Source: Conchocele bisecta
Taxonomy: Eukaryota; Mollusca; Bivalvia; Lucinida; Thyasiridae
DNA: 64,000 nucleotides
Direction of reading: 5' to 3'
Assembly (NCBI GenBank): GCA_029237695.1
Contig: CM055265.1
Coordinates: 117,464,067-117,528,066, forward strand
Positions within the stretch are counted from its first letter, which is position 1, and the number at the start of each line of letters is the position of its first letter. A program made the position numbers and the translations under genes. The notes under the pieces were generated by a model. The model was not told the DNA's origin and did not search any database. It worked only from the letters and a program-made list of their open reading frames with translations. Below are positions 23,016-34,876 of this stretch, piece by piece.

Positions 23016-23600
23016 ACAATGAAAACTGATTAATCATCATGTTTAGTTCATTGTATTCGGATATTGTCGGAGTTGTATTTTTTGGCATTTCAGTGTCCAA
23101 TTTGTAATTATTTTGTTAAATTGTACATTCTGTATTTCAATTGTGGGAAATTTCCCACAATCGTGTTTATATTTATTAAATTAATTTATTAAATAACACT
23201 GCCCATATTCCGTTGTTTGTTTTACTTTCAATAACTACGAAAACCTGCAAATGGAGAGTTTCTAATGTAGGAAATTTCCTACAATGCCCACCAAAACTGC
23301 TCAAACCTGGAAATGATCAGTTTTAGAGGCGAATTTGATGAGCTTCCAATTTGCGAGTTTGACCACATTTCGACCCAAAACTGCTCAAACGTGGAAATCA
23401 GTCGTGGCGAGAGAGCAAAAAAGTGAGCGAAAAATGGATATGCTTGGGAAAATCCCTTTCTATTTGGTACTCTGTTATAAGCGTATCTCGAAAACAGAAG
23501 CTTAAATTGTTTTTGCTGAGCTCTATACTTTGAGCTGAGTTCTGACAAAGCCGCGCGTATTTCATTCATGACCAGTGTAGATTCTGATTAGGAAATGTAC
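23016..23600. repeat. Decayed satellite edge and flank
   Basis: Isolated GGAAATTTCC palindromes continue at about 23,145 (TGTGGGAAATTTCCCACA, a perfect palindrome) and 23,265. A minus-strand frame at 23,569-23,279 covers a duplicated AAAACTGCTCAAAC(C/G)TGGAA phrase and is not convincing as a gene. Confidence 0.55.
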
Positions 23601-23769
23601 TGTTGCAGCTTGATAGTAAAATAATTGTTCGCGGTATTAATAATCATTGTTCTTTGATGGAATGGCGAACGGTTTAGACCCAGATCAGACGGCACGGATG
23701 TGTGGTTTTCAAACCGCATAAAATAAAACAAAACAATGAACTGAAAACCGAAGAAACTCAGCATGACTC

Positions 23770-24000
23770 TATAATAAATCCCCGTCAATGTGACGTGGTC
23801 AGATTTAATGTATCCCCATAGGGGTAATAAAACTCATTACTGAAGACCATTAAGAGATAGGGCGATTTCTTGAATTGCATGTTGTTTGAGAATATTGAAA
23901 AACAAACTCGTCTAATTCTAAGAACAATGTTGCGCAAACACATTTATCAATATTTTAGATGCACACATTGTTTTTCTCGGGTCAAAATCGTTACACGTGA
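23770..24000 (+). repeat. Direct repeat pair with 24,620-24,835, copy 1
   Basis: Shares TGGTCAGATTTAATG, AATTACTGAAGAC-like and ATTTATCAATATT segments, in the same order, with 24,620-24,835. Diverged, non-coding. Confidence 0.6.
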
Positions 24001-24262
24001 CACAGTTGATGTTATAAAATGTTATAAAATAGTGAAATGGCAAGATACAGCAACAACACTAACACAATAGGAAACAATTTATGTTGTCTGCAATCTTTTC
24101 TAAATGTTATCTTATTTCTGTCATTAAACATGTTTTGGCAGACTATTCTCCACAGGAAATGGTTCTTGTGTGTTGTTAAACATTTTTTAAACACTGGAAA
24201 AATGATATATGTTTTACCATAAGGATTAACTATTTCAACACTACATACAAATGTACGTTTAT

Positions 24263-24516
24263 AATGAGACACGCCATGCGATTTTGTACCTTCGGACATC
24301 TGCGTAATTTCATTAAATACGTTTAATAACTTTACAATATGTTCATAAATAAAGTCAAAAGTTGACCAAGTGTACATGCGGAAGTATATTCCGCTTGTAC
24401 CCTGAAAATATTGTCAACTTTTGACGCCATTTACGGAAAATATCGTAAATTTTGTAGACGTATTTCATGAATTACGCAGATGTCCGAAGGTGCAAAATCG
24501 TATGGCGCGTCTCATA
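24263..24516. mobile_element. Imperfect foldback element, ~254 bp
   Basis: Arms of about 110 bp: the outer arm starts ATGAGACACGCCATGCGATT and is complemented at 24,471-24,516, with further pairing inside around AGTCAAAAGTTGAC. It lies between the two direct repeats at 23,770 and 24,620. Confidence 0.65.
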
Positions 24517-24619
24517 TATGTGCTAGTAAACCGTGTGGATGCATTGAGTCGGCTCAGAACGAGCATGCACCTTTACAATAAAGAACAGTTGTCGTAATAC
24601 CCAATATACTCGGCTGATG

Positions 24620-24835
24620 TAATAATAAATCTGCCTGTCAACGCGATTTGGTCAGATTTAATGGGGGTAATAAAACCAATTACTGAAGACGATTATGACG
24701 ATTCTTGAAATGCATGTTGATTTGTGAATGTTGCAGAAAAATCGACTCATTCTCAGAATAATGTGCGACAAATTTATCAATATTAGAGATGAACTAATTG
24801 TTTTTCACGGGTGAAAATCGGGTCGTATCTCACTT
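24620..24835 (+). repeat. Direct repeat, copy 2
   Basis: Counterpart of 23,770-24,000. It is followed by two copies of TCTCACTTTCCCAACATT (about 24,829 and 24,871), a phrase seen again as an inverted pair near 28,837 and 28,888. Confidence 0.6.
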
Positions 24836-24924
24836 TCCCAACATTTATATTTTTGGTCTGTCTAGACTGTCTCACTTTCCCAACATTTGATCATAGCTGA
24901 TCAGGATCTACACATTTTAAATTA

Positions 24925-27900
24925 CATATGGGCCACACTCTGTGAAAACCAGCCTTAATGACAAACTTTTCGATTTGCACTTTTTTAATTTTTTGGATGC
25001 GGACACCTTTCAAAAACAATATGCTGAAAAGAAAATGCAAATATTTTTCATAGTTTTTGTTTTATCTCACTTTTTGTAGCACCATGTGAATCACGCAAGG
25101 AAATAAGATACACTAAATGTATCTACAAGTGTTAGTATGTATACTATCAAACATTGAACAGAATAAAACTATGATATGTACATGTAGTGAACAAACCAAA
25201 CGCACCACTATCGATTTTAAAGCTATAATTAGCCGACATGTGACTTCGTAATTTGCTACCATCGCCAACTATGATAGATTACATACATGTACCGTCAGAA
25301 AGATACTTTGTAATTATTGGAGAATTTAGTTCAGAATATAATTGACGTAATTTTACGTAACAGTTAATTGTGACGCAGCGGCGTAGGAGGGTATTGAAAA
25401 GTGGTGTGGCCATACCGTCGAACGAGCAAAGTTCGTGATAATGCTAGCGGTGTCCGGGGGAACGGTTACACGAAACACCCAAATACACTCAAATGCACCC
25501 AAATATAGTTTAAATACATATAAATATACCACAAATAGATAGTGTGAGATATTAGTGTAAACCATATATCGACACAACACACATCATATAATTGACATAT
25601 GTAGTCGAATACATCTGTTAAATTGGCCATATGTTCGATTTATACACACTGAATCACCAATCATATATTGAAATACATGCAAATATAGTTCAATATATAT
25701 AAATATGCCACAAATACACCCTCAAACATATCAGTGTATGCTCTCCTTACGTTATCAGAATTTGTATAACATATTTTATGTATCAGTGTAGACCCTGATC
25801 TTTATTATTTTACGCCCTTTTTGGGATACGTGTATATTTTATTAAAATGCACCACCAATATGCCACAAATACACCCTCAAACGTAGACTACCAGTGTGAA
25901 CATCGGCTGACCTTTTCAAACATTATATGAGCCGCGTCGTGCGAAAAGGTGCCTTATGGCGAAACTGACGTTATCGAGTAAATGAGGTCGAAAACGTCGC
26001 TTCCATTTACGCTTTTGACATAGCTGACGTCGTTGTTGACAGCTGGTAATGACAGATGATATAAGTGTATTATCGTGTACCATTAGCGAAACAAACCAAT
26101 TGTATGTAGAGCATTGACTATTTGAATTACCATTTTATGCCAAAATATAAATGTATGTTCTCGGGGTTGTTATCAAAATAAATGATCAGAAACGAGCAAT
26201 GTTGAGTAGCATGTGAGCTGGTGGTGTCGGCAGCCCAGTTCGCGTATGGACCCGATAAATGTTTTTCTTTTTGTGTTAGTATATCGTTTACCGACATTTT
26301 ACATACATGTATGTACAGTAGATATGTGATATTATATGGATAAAATGTTATGTAATGCTAGTGTGAACGTTCAAAAAAGTACATGTAGTCGTAAACGTTA
26401 CAGTACATGTTACATAGCGTCTCCCTTGCTTCATACGCGTATCTGTTTCTGATTTAATTTCATTTATGTGTGTCAGATTGCATTTAGTGAATACAATTTA
26501 GTACTTGGTAAATTCTTGCATGTATCAGTAACGAGGGAATTGTATTACACACAATGTAATAACCACCGTGACTCATCATCAAAACTGTGAACATAATATG
26601 TGACGCGCCAAGCGAAAGCCTCCTTTATGGGTCAAACATGCGAAATTGAGTTTTCAACCATGATACTTACACAAATTGATCTTTCTCGAATAATATGATA
26701 TATAAACCAATGTTGTATTCAACTGATAAACCATCTTTCTAGACCAACAAAGATACATATCTGATGTCACTTTGTCGCATCGACGTACAATACGTACATT
26801 ACGTCGTCGTTATCAATATTTGCGGACAGCGGACGGCACGAGTCGTGACGTTTTCGTGCTACAATTGTACTCACACAGAAACTTCTCTTTGTTTCATCAC
26901 AATGCACATATTTATGTATATTATTATTATTAATATATAATTAGCGATATTTAAAAACATTTATATTTAATTGATAAATAATATAAGAAACAATGACAAT
27001 TCGTTACAACGGCACACATCGCCGGTAAATGATATTTCCGACGTCATGTAAAGTCCACAAGTGGAAGACTCGGACCTAGGACCCAATAAAAGGCTCATTT
27101 GAAAAAACGTTACTCCACCCACCCGTTTCCGGTGTCTATTGTACAGAAATTGTTTGGTGGGGTAACGGTTTACAAATGAGCCATTTATCAGGTCCTAGGT
27201 CCCAGTCTTCCACCTGTGATAAAGTCCTTGGAGATAGCATATTATGTATCACTCAAATTTCTATGGGGGCAGCCATTGTCGTGCTGCGCCTAAACGGCGA
27301 GTACGACCAAGAAAATAGTGTCCTGTGCCAACTTATCCTATTGTGTTTTGGTCCGTCTTGCTTTGTATCTAAAACTCTACATATACTATTCTCTATAGTT
27401 TTCACAGTTTTAGGCTCAGTTTATCAGTTCAATTTTGGAAAATACGAATCAAGACAGTTCGTGCTTATGAATACAGCAGCTATTATATTTATGTCTCACG
27501 GGACAGTACGTACGGAGCTATCTACACAAATTCGCCTCCGATATGTTATCTACGGCTACAATTTGACCCATTCAAAAATGTCAAAATTTAGTTAACTGTA
27601 TATTGTATACCTTTAAACAAATAATCTTTAATGTAGAGCTAGTAAATTGCCCAAAATAATAGAACAGGGAAATCATTTCCCTATGGAATCCATTTTTTCT
27701 CTAGTTGTTGTTCAACATTCAATATAACGAAATTGAGACACATTGAGACGGTAAAATAACCAATGTCTGCATTTGTATGTTCTTTATTAATACAACTTTA
27801 TCGATACAGCTTTTACAGTTTTATATTGCTAACATATCAAACACGCCAGATAACCGACTGGAAAAATCACTCTTCCATGTGCTACATTAAACAGATGGGG

Positions 27901-28521
27901 TAAAACGGCCGCACCCGTTGTTACGCCTATGGACATGTATATCTGATGGTTTGTTTTCTTTGAGCATTCCGGTTTCAATCCAAATTATGAAACATGCTGA
28001 CGCCTCCATCTACGCCGACCACAAATGTTCTCACGTTTGTTTGTAATTGTTATATAAATAAAGTTTAAAAGAAATATTAGCATTATGAGTACATCATACT
28101 GATTTTGTGATGTGTTATCTAAAAATACCGGTCATATGATTATTTAGTTTCAAATGTCATTTACAAGTCGTCCATATAAATTAATATTAGAAAAATCATT
28201 TGCAATATGCTCATTTGTATAAAAATAATCAACAAAATCACTACGTGTTTCCTTGAAGGAAACCGAAAAAAAACAGACAACTGAACCACTATGAAAACAA
28301 CTGTAAAATTCTGCCACGCATATCCAACATTAAAATATTTGTGAGCCACAATTAGTAATGCGTACGGCTGTACATAGGACAACTTATTGCAATGACGCAA
28401 CGATTTAAAATGTCAAAATCCGACGTGACGTTGGTAAATTTAAGCGTAACTTTGCGACGTCATTTTCAGGCTTTCATGACGTTGTCATTAAGGCTGGTTT
28501 TCACAGAGCGCGGCGCATATG
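24925..28521. mobile_element. 3.6-kb element with 40-bp terminal inverted repeats
   Basis: Left end 24,925-24,964 and right end 28,482-28,521 are reverse complements with about 3 mismatches in 40. They read CATATG then GGCCACACTCTGTGAAAACC and a CAGCCTTAATGACAA inner part. The palindromic outer CATATG may be the target duplication rather than element. No transposase was recognised; the longest frame (27,176-27,595) is hydrophobic and unassigned and begins inside a foldback. The interior has duplicated ACAAATACACCCTCAAAC phrases (about 25,710 and 25,867). Confidence 0.65.
27056..27218. mobile_element. Foldback MITE, CACARGTGGAAGACT ends
   Basis: Ends CACAAGTGGAAGACT and its near-complement; arms of about 65 bp continue through GGACCTAGGACC. 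Flanks GTAAAGTC (27,048-27,055) and ATAAAGTC (27,219-27,226) match at 7 of 8 bases, an 8-bp target duplication. It lies inside the 24,925-28,521 element. Confidence 0.75.
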
Positions 28522-28922
28522 TATGTTAAATAAAAAGTTGCTTCTTATCAGGAAATACACTGTAATTTAATAGAATAATGTGTACAAATGTGCTAAGTTA
28601 ACTTTAGTAGTTATAGCTGATCAGGATCTACATACTAAAAATTGTGACGTTCTTGTTTCCTGTTTGATTTGATAATTCATTACATGTACATATCTAAAAC
28701 ATTTAATAGCTAATAAAGTCATGTTTATACGCACGTTTACTTTAACCCAAATTGTGGTATGTAACTTTCTGCTGTGCAGAATAGCAAGTTTGACCAATTA
28801 TCTCCAATTAAGTCCATTGTTAAGCATAACAATAGTGTCTCACTTTCCCAACATGCTAAAACACCAAATTTCTACCTGAAATACAGAATGTTGGAAAGTG
28901 AGAACACCCCATGTGAAAGAGT

Positions 28923-29434
28923 TAAAGGTACATGCCCACTCAGTAGACACAACATGTTCTTTATATCAGAGACATCATCTGAAACATTTTCTGGCAAATT
29001 CATACATTCATCCAAAATGGCCCCACGTATTGATTGGCATTATTATACATTTTATATTAGACGTAAAATGTCACACTGATATAAGGGATGATAACCGTGT
29101 TTCCTTCTAATATTTAACGGACATTACTATTTATTCTCTGTATTTACTTTTTGATGTGCAACGATCATACTTTCTAATCTGTCGAAATTATTAATTTTTC
29201 AAGTGACGCATTTAATTAGTATAAATAATTAAGAAATAGCATGCCTCATTTGCATATTAAAATGGCCTGATACCACCGCGCGTCACTATCACTAAACTAA
29301 ATATTACTAAATGTTTATATCTGTATAGCGGGCGCTCATAATTTTTAGAACTGGTGGAATAGTGACACAGTTCTACACTTGTTTAATTCATATACAGTAC
29401 ATTTTGTGCCTCCTGCGTGGGCATTTACCTTTAA
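28923..29434 (-). mobile_element. Family A element, copy A4
   Basis: Same terminal repeats as A1-A3 but in reverse orientation. TTAA occurs at both outer edges (GTTAAAGG and CCTTTAATAA), the clearest hint that the family targets TTAA or TA. The only uninterrupted copy besides A1. Confidence 0.8.
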
Positions 29435-31490
29435 TAAATTTCCATTCTAAAGGGTCACTGGCCGTAAAAAGTGACCCGAACACTGGCCGTAAAAAGTGAC
29501 CCGAACACCGTATTGGCCAGTGTATATCCTGATCATCATGTGTACAATCAGAGCTAGATCAAACATATTATTCAAACATAATACTAATTTTGATTGATCA
29601 AACTGTGTGATTGCACTGACTGATACACTTATCGCAGATCTATTTGGTTTACGGTTCATGTTGATAGCCGCAACCGAATTTTTTTATACTTGTTTAGGGT
29701 ATCTGGTTACAGATCATTTCCTTAGAATCACCTACTATATATGAGATGACATACGAAACATGATTGATGAAACATGAAAACATATGTGTTACATTAATAT
29801 GTTCACTGATTAAATGAGCAAAAAGCATTTGTACATGCCATTAAATGTTGTAATCCTAATTACATCTATATTACTAGACTTCAAAAATGCACTACCAGTA
29901 TTTAATCAAGAGCTCGACCGGCCACACATTTCATTTGGGAGCTGTGTATACTGTTTTAGAAGTATCTTCCTTTTACCGTAATTACATTTATATACGAAAT
30001 CATTGTAGACATAACGTATACATTTCATGTGAAATAAATACTTATGTGTTAGTAAACATGAGTAGTTTTGCCTGGCAGTCTATATTTGTATGTATGTATG
30101 CCTACCTTCAATGTATCAGATTGTATTATTATATTGTCAGATCTTAAATCCTGAGATAATATGATATATTATAATACATATGTTACTAATCAAAGGTAAT
30201 TTAGCAGCATGGTCTTCTCAGATGGTTATCAGAGATATATTGTTTACAATGGTGCAAGCTATATATAATATGTAATGCATATGGATTCACGCAGCACAAT
30301 GCATACATATAAGTACACACTTTTTAGATTTAACTTTCATTTATATGGAAATGTGTGAATATGGAAGTGTGCGACACACTGTCAAGTCTGATTGCCTTGA
30401 AGTTTGATGTTTACATCGGACGTTTAAAAGAGTCTCCTGTCCGTGGAAACATTTTAAACTAACTGACATTCTGTGGGCGGTTGGCTGTGAGCATGAGACG
30501 GGTATGTTCATCTTACCAGCATTGCGATATCCCTGATTCGGCCCACAGGTACATCTTGGCTTCCTTGTACGTGAGTGTTGACTCTTGTGCATTGAGGACC
30601 TGGAACCAGATCCGGATATGCTAAATTGAGGGCTGAATATATATTTTATTGATGTAAATATTCGGTCTTGATTTTGGGATCCCTCGTTAGAGATGAAACA
30701 GGGGATTTACACCAGTTGATCGGTGCCTAAAATTACGCAATTAATCTATCTATCTAGCAGTCTGACAACACGAGTTTAATGTTGCATAATGTTTATACTT
30801 ATTTTATATTCTCTTCGGTGTACCGTAAAGTGTATGTATGCATATCAGAACGAGTTGAAACTTTTCTCATCTGACACATGCAATACGCATAGTATATTGT
30901 AAAAATAAAAACAGCATGAATTGTATTCGAATCAATCATCACTCTAGAAAAGGGATACACATAATATTGATAATTTTATATGATTACATGAATAATATGC
31001 ATAAGATTAATACTGTGGTTGTATGCATATGTTATACCAGTTCCTGCAGATGTCAACATGTGGACTGTCGCATAAATTAGAATGTGAATCTCGCATGTAT
31101 ATGTACGTTACATTGTTGTTGATTTGTAAAATATGGTAAATATGGTCATACTGAGTGTAGTATAGTAAAATAAATGGATATTTCAAACTCGATCGATCAA
31201 TCGTGTTTATCTACGCGAATTAAACTACCAACTGATGATATAATATAATATATCTGCTGCTATGACCTCGCGTATTATTTTTATTTACTATTAAGCTGCC
31301 CATCTTCCATATACACATCAATTTAAAAATGAATGATATTTCTAGGTATCCACATATTTGGGTTAAACTACCGATAGAGACCAAAAACAGTTTAACTAAC
31401 TCTGCAATTTGAGACAAGTTTCAGGCACAAATAACAATAAAGTGTTGTTTTTTCATCAACCTGTGCCGATATTTCGTATATAGATTTAAG
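29435..31490. other. No gene seen; one repeat core
   Basis: A directly repeated CTGGCCGTAAAAAGTGACCC lies at about 29,459-29,505. Positions about 30,596-30,730 match the body of the repeat at 52,195-52,545 (GGGCTGAATATATATTTT and AAATATTC phrases). Short frames elsewhere are not supported. Confidence 0.5.
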
Positions 31491-31494
31491 TTAT

Positions 31495-31860
31495 TTTGCG
31501 ATATTTCCCAAATTTTGGTGGCCACCTTGAACATAGTTTTGCATAATATAGTAAATAAAATATGCATTAAATGTAGTGCATCGTTCAAATGTCTCCTAAA
31601 TACCCTATAACAAATTCAAATATAGTAATTAGAGTAACTTATATATTTTTTATACAAATTTAGGCCATTTTGTGACATTTCTCGCAGTTTGGTGGCCATC
31701 TTGAATATCATTTTACATAACATAATATATATAATATGTATTAAATATATTGCACAGTTGGAATGTCTCCTAATAGCCCCAATATTACATTCGAATATAG
31801 TTATTCCAAATGTTTCATATGTTTGCTCTGTTTAGATAGTTGGCGACCATCCTGGACGCC
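31495..31860. repeat. Tandem duplication with GGTGGCCA(C/T)CTTGAA
   Basis: Two ~190-bp copies start at about 31,509 and 31,689 and share GGTGGCCAYCTTGAA, TGTCTCCTAA and ATTCRAATATAG. A looser GGCGGCCATTTGGACGCC relative follows near 31,990. Unknown dispersed repeat. Confidence 0.6.
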
Positions 31861-32317
31861 AGTTTGATTGTATTACTTTTCACAAGTTGGATTGCTATGA
31901 TTCGTTAATTATATTCAGTCTGCTTCAGCACATTTGTTTCCTGATTGGTTTAGTGGAATTTGCACTATTTATGATTTTTTTTCCCATTTTGGCGGCCATT
32001 TGGACGCCATCTTGACTCCTGGATTAACCTCCATTGGGATTCATGGGGAGTTTTGATATGTTATTACTAATGATATTTTGATCAGTTTCTGAAAAAAAAT
32101 GCTTTGGCTTATTTTTTCCGATCTCGACCCTTCGCCTATATAAACGGATAGCAAAATGTTTTGTGAAAACAATATAGAATTTTCAACGGGCTATGACATA
32201 TTAAAAACTCCTAGTCATATCTTTGAAAATAACAAAAAACAGGCAAAATCTGGACAGGTACCATGTGCATTTAAACCCGATTTTGAAAGTGAGGTACATC
32301 GATCTCAGAAGGTTGCC

Positions 32318-32360
32318 TTTGATTTAACGACGGCACTGGCTCGATGACGTTGCATGTCGG
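32318..32360. repeat. SINE tail fragment
   Basis: Resembles the 3' part of the SINE at 18,169-18,443 (GGCACTGGCTC followed by TTGCATG). No tRNA-like head is attached. Confidence 0.45.
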
Positions 32361-32991
32361 GACCTACTATTTAAATAATAGCAGAGGGTGTTCGGTATAA
32401 TGACGGTGCTCCCTGGCTATAAATGATTTCGCGCTTGTTGTAAAATAAATAAAGTTTAAACCCAAATAACCTCCTATATCCCATCACCGATACGAACTGG
32501 TTTGAAGTTATATGACACTGAATCATGTGGCTGTGACTAGAGAAGCTTTGAAATTCATAAGCGTTTCCTAGCCTTGCCTGATAACTGATATTATCTATGC
32601 AGAGCTCCAGATAAGGTGCGTATTGGCGTATTTTACGCACTTATTTTAGCATACCACGCATTGGTTATCCAAAGTGTGAGTACAAAATACTCACAGCAAT
32701 GTGAAAATATGCATTGATTTTCAAATTGAGTAGTGAAGATACAGTAATGAAGTTGAAAATTTACTTCGTTGAACTACAAAAAGCAAACAGAGTTTGCTTT
32801 TTGCAGCTCAAATAAGTGAATTTTTAAAATTATTTTATTTTTATCAAGACGATCAATAATACATTTGTAAAAGTAAAATACGCATTTACTTTTAAATATG
32901 GGGGTATAATAACTTATCGGGAGCTCTGTCTATGTATCAGTCATTTATACGTGTTTCACATCATTTCGTAATAATCTTCTATCCGCAGACA
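32361..32991. other. Intergenic/3' flank of the DUF229 gene
   Basis: A minus-strand AATAAA lies at 32,834-32,839, about 155 bp past the DUF229 stop, and could be its polyadenylation signal. The TATCTGGAGCTCT repeat (inverted) occurs near 32,600. No other gene. Confidence 0.5.
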
Positions 32992-34352
32992 CTAGCTTGG
33001 TTTTAGACCCTGTCTGCACTGACAAAACTTTTTCAGTTTGGAGTCTGAGATGCAGTCCCCATGCTGTCCGTATCTATTGATTCTGGAGATATCGCTAACA
33101 ATTGCGTATGTGTCTGTTAAAGTATCAATTCTGACAGTGGCTTCAAACATGGCAGATCCAGGCGCGGTCATTATGACCACTTGTACGTCCTCAAATGATT
33201 TTGTCTCTTCACCAAAGTATAGTTTCTGGTTCAAGACATTGTTAACAATCTTTCTAAATTTTAGCACGTCGTCTGATCCTACCAGTCTGGTAGCTTCTTT
33301 TATTTCTAACACCCTCAAATTCTCACACTTATCAGTGAAATTCTTTAACGCATGGGCTATTGCAGACAAAACAGCTCTGCTTGCGTTTTGAGCAGATATG
33401 CCGGTAACGTTTAGTCTCACAGATTGCAGGCATGTACACCAGTGGGGAAGTATGCCGGCTTGATCACATGACCTCGCAATAGGAATCTCTCGGATCAAAC
33501 TCACCCCTCTGGCAGTATTAACTGCCTGTTCCTGCACACCTTTAAAGTGCAAAATGTCCCGCAGTGTTTCGTAAACATCAAATGGTGTAGAGAGTCTGTT
33601 TCTATTAACATTCAAGTTGTTTCTTATAAATCCGTACTTCTTTCGGAGCAATTCTGGAACAGCGACAAACATAAATGGTAGACGTTCTTCTAGTTTCCCG
33701 ATATGCGTCTGTCTGATCTTACCGAATCTAATCCCGTGATCGCTGAAGAAAAACAACACAGTGTTGGTCAGTAATTCATTATCATGGAGTTTCTTAAAGA
33801 AATTATAATAATGTTGGTCGGCAGCACCAGCTTTATTAACATAGTCATGCGTGAGTCTTGAAATAAATGTAAATGCAAAATATGGAACATGTCTAAAGGT
33901 TTTCACAAACGTGAAGAGGTCGTCAAGGAGAATTTCCGCTTCCATCCGACCCTGAAAGCAATCGTGGCCATTAGACCACAAGCCAGGCATCTTGTCCATT
34001 ACTAAACTCATTGGCCTGTTGAAATAATCAGCTGGCGGTGTATTAAAGCCCGCTTTCAAATAATCAAATATCGCCCCATCTGTGGAATCCTCGGAATAGT
34101 ATGTTTTGTAACCTTTCGCTGAAAATTGGCGCCACATGAAGTTGAAGTCATCAAAGGGTTTGCCAGCCAGAGTCTCATTCCATGGCATTTCGGCGACAAA
34201 TTTACCGAGCATCATCGGCACTATGTTAACGAAGGTATTATCGCCGACTTTGTTGTATCCCAACATCTCAACGGCTTCCACGGTTTCCGACAAAATCTCC
34301 CTGGTCTTTACCATCTGTCTCAGGAAATTCAGACGAGACATCGAATCAACAC
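32992..34352 (-). CDS. DUF229 family protein (sulfatase/phosphatase fold), terminal exon
   Basis: A single long exon of about 452 codons encodes most of a DUF229 protein, a family with an alkaline-phosphatase/sulfatase-like fold that is extracellular or lumenal in animals and mostly uncharacterised. The exon starts after CTCCTTTACAG at 34,353, with the first two bases GT completing a glycine codon from the previous exon. It opens with (G)VDSMSRLNF, the family's first metal-site block, then has FFSDHGIRFG (D213, H214, G215 counting from an ATG at 34,377) and RQTHIGKLEERLPFMF. Many cysteines follow, as in secreted proteins. The upstream ATG at 34,377 is intronic, not the real start. The N-terminal exon(s), including any signal anchor, were not found. 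No frame damage is visible, so the gene may be functional. Confidence 0.85.
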
Positions 34353-34381
34353 CTGTAAAGGAGGACAGGAAAACCACGTAT

Positions 34382-34876
34382 TGTCTGTTTCACGAAACCT
34401 GCCCAAATTTTACGGCTATATAAACAACGTAAAAACATTTGTTTCGATAATACATGTATTAAATTTTATCAAAATTTAAGAGCGAGCCTTCTTTTTATTT
34501 CGTGAAATTTGGTCCAATATTATTTGATGGCGAAAAGGTATTCCCCATGTTAAATCCCCAAAGACATCTTCACAGATGGGGATTTAATATAGGGATTGAT
34601 TTTATAATTTCATAAATAGTGGACCGTTTTCAAAATATAACTTTAATTTCGTTTTTTTAGACTCCTCCATCAGGTCTTCCACCTCCTGTTCCCCGATGCT
34701 AAATTATCATAGTCAAAACAAGTTTTCGGTAATAAAATCAGTATTTGACCAAATTTCACGAAATAAAAAGAATGCTCATTCTTAAATTTTGATAAAATTT
34801 AATATTATCGAAAAAAATATTGTTTTTGCATTGTTTATATCGCCGTATAATTTCGGCAGGTTTCGTGAAACAGACA
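34382..34876. mobile_element. Inverted-repeat element in the DUF229 intron
   Basis: Starts TGTCTGTTTCACGAAACC and ends with the complement; arms extend about 140 bp (shared AAATTTTGATAAAATTTAAT and TTTATTTCGTGAAAT segments). 495 bp, no coding. Its edge is 29 bp from the DUF229 3' splice site. A diverged single arm is at 8,991-9,125. Confidence 0.8.

Noticed and set aside
27176..27595. 139-codon frame as a transposase or membrane protein
   Set aside because: Starts inside a foldback MITE and shows no DDE, zinc-finger or other transposase pattern; hydrophobicity alone is not enough.
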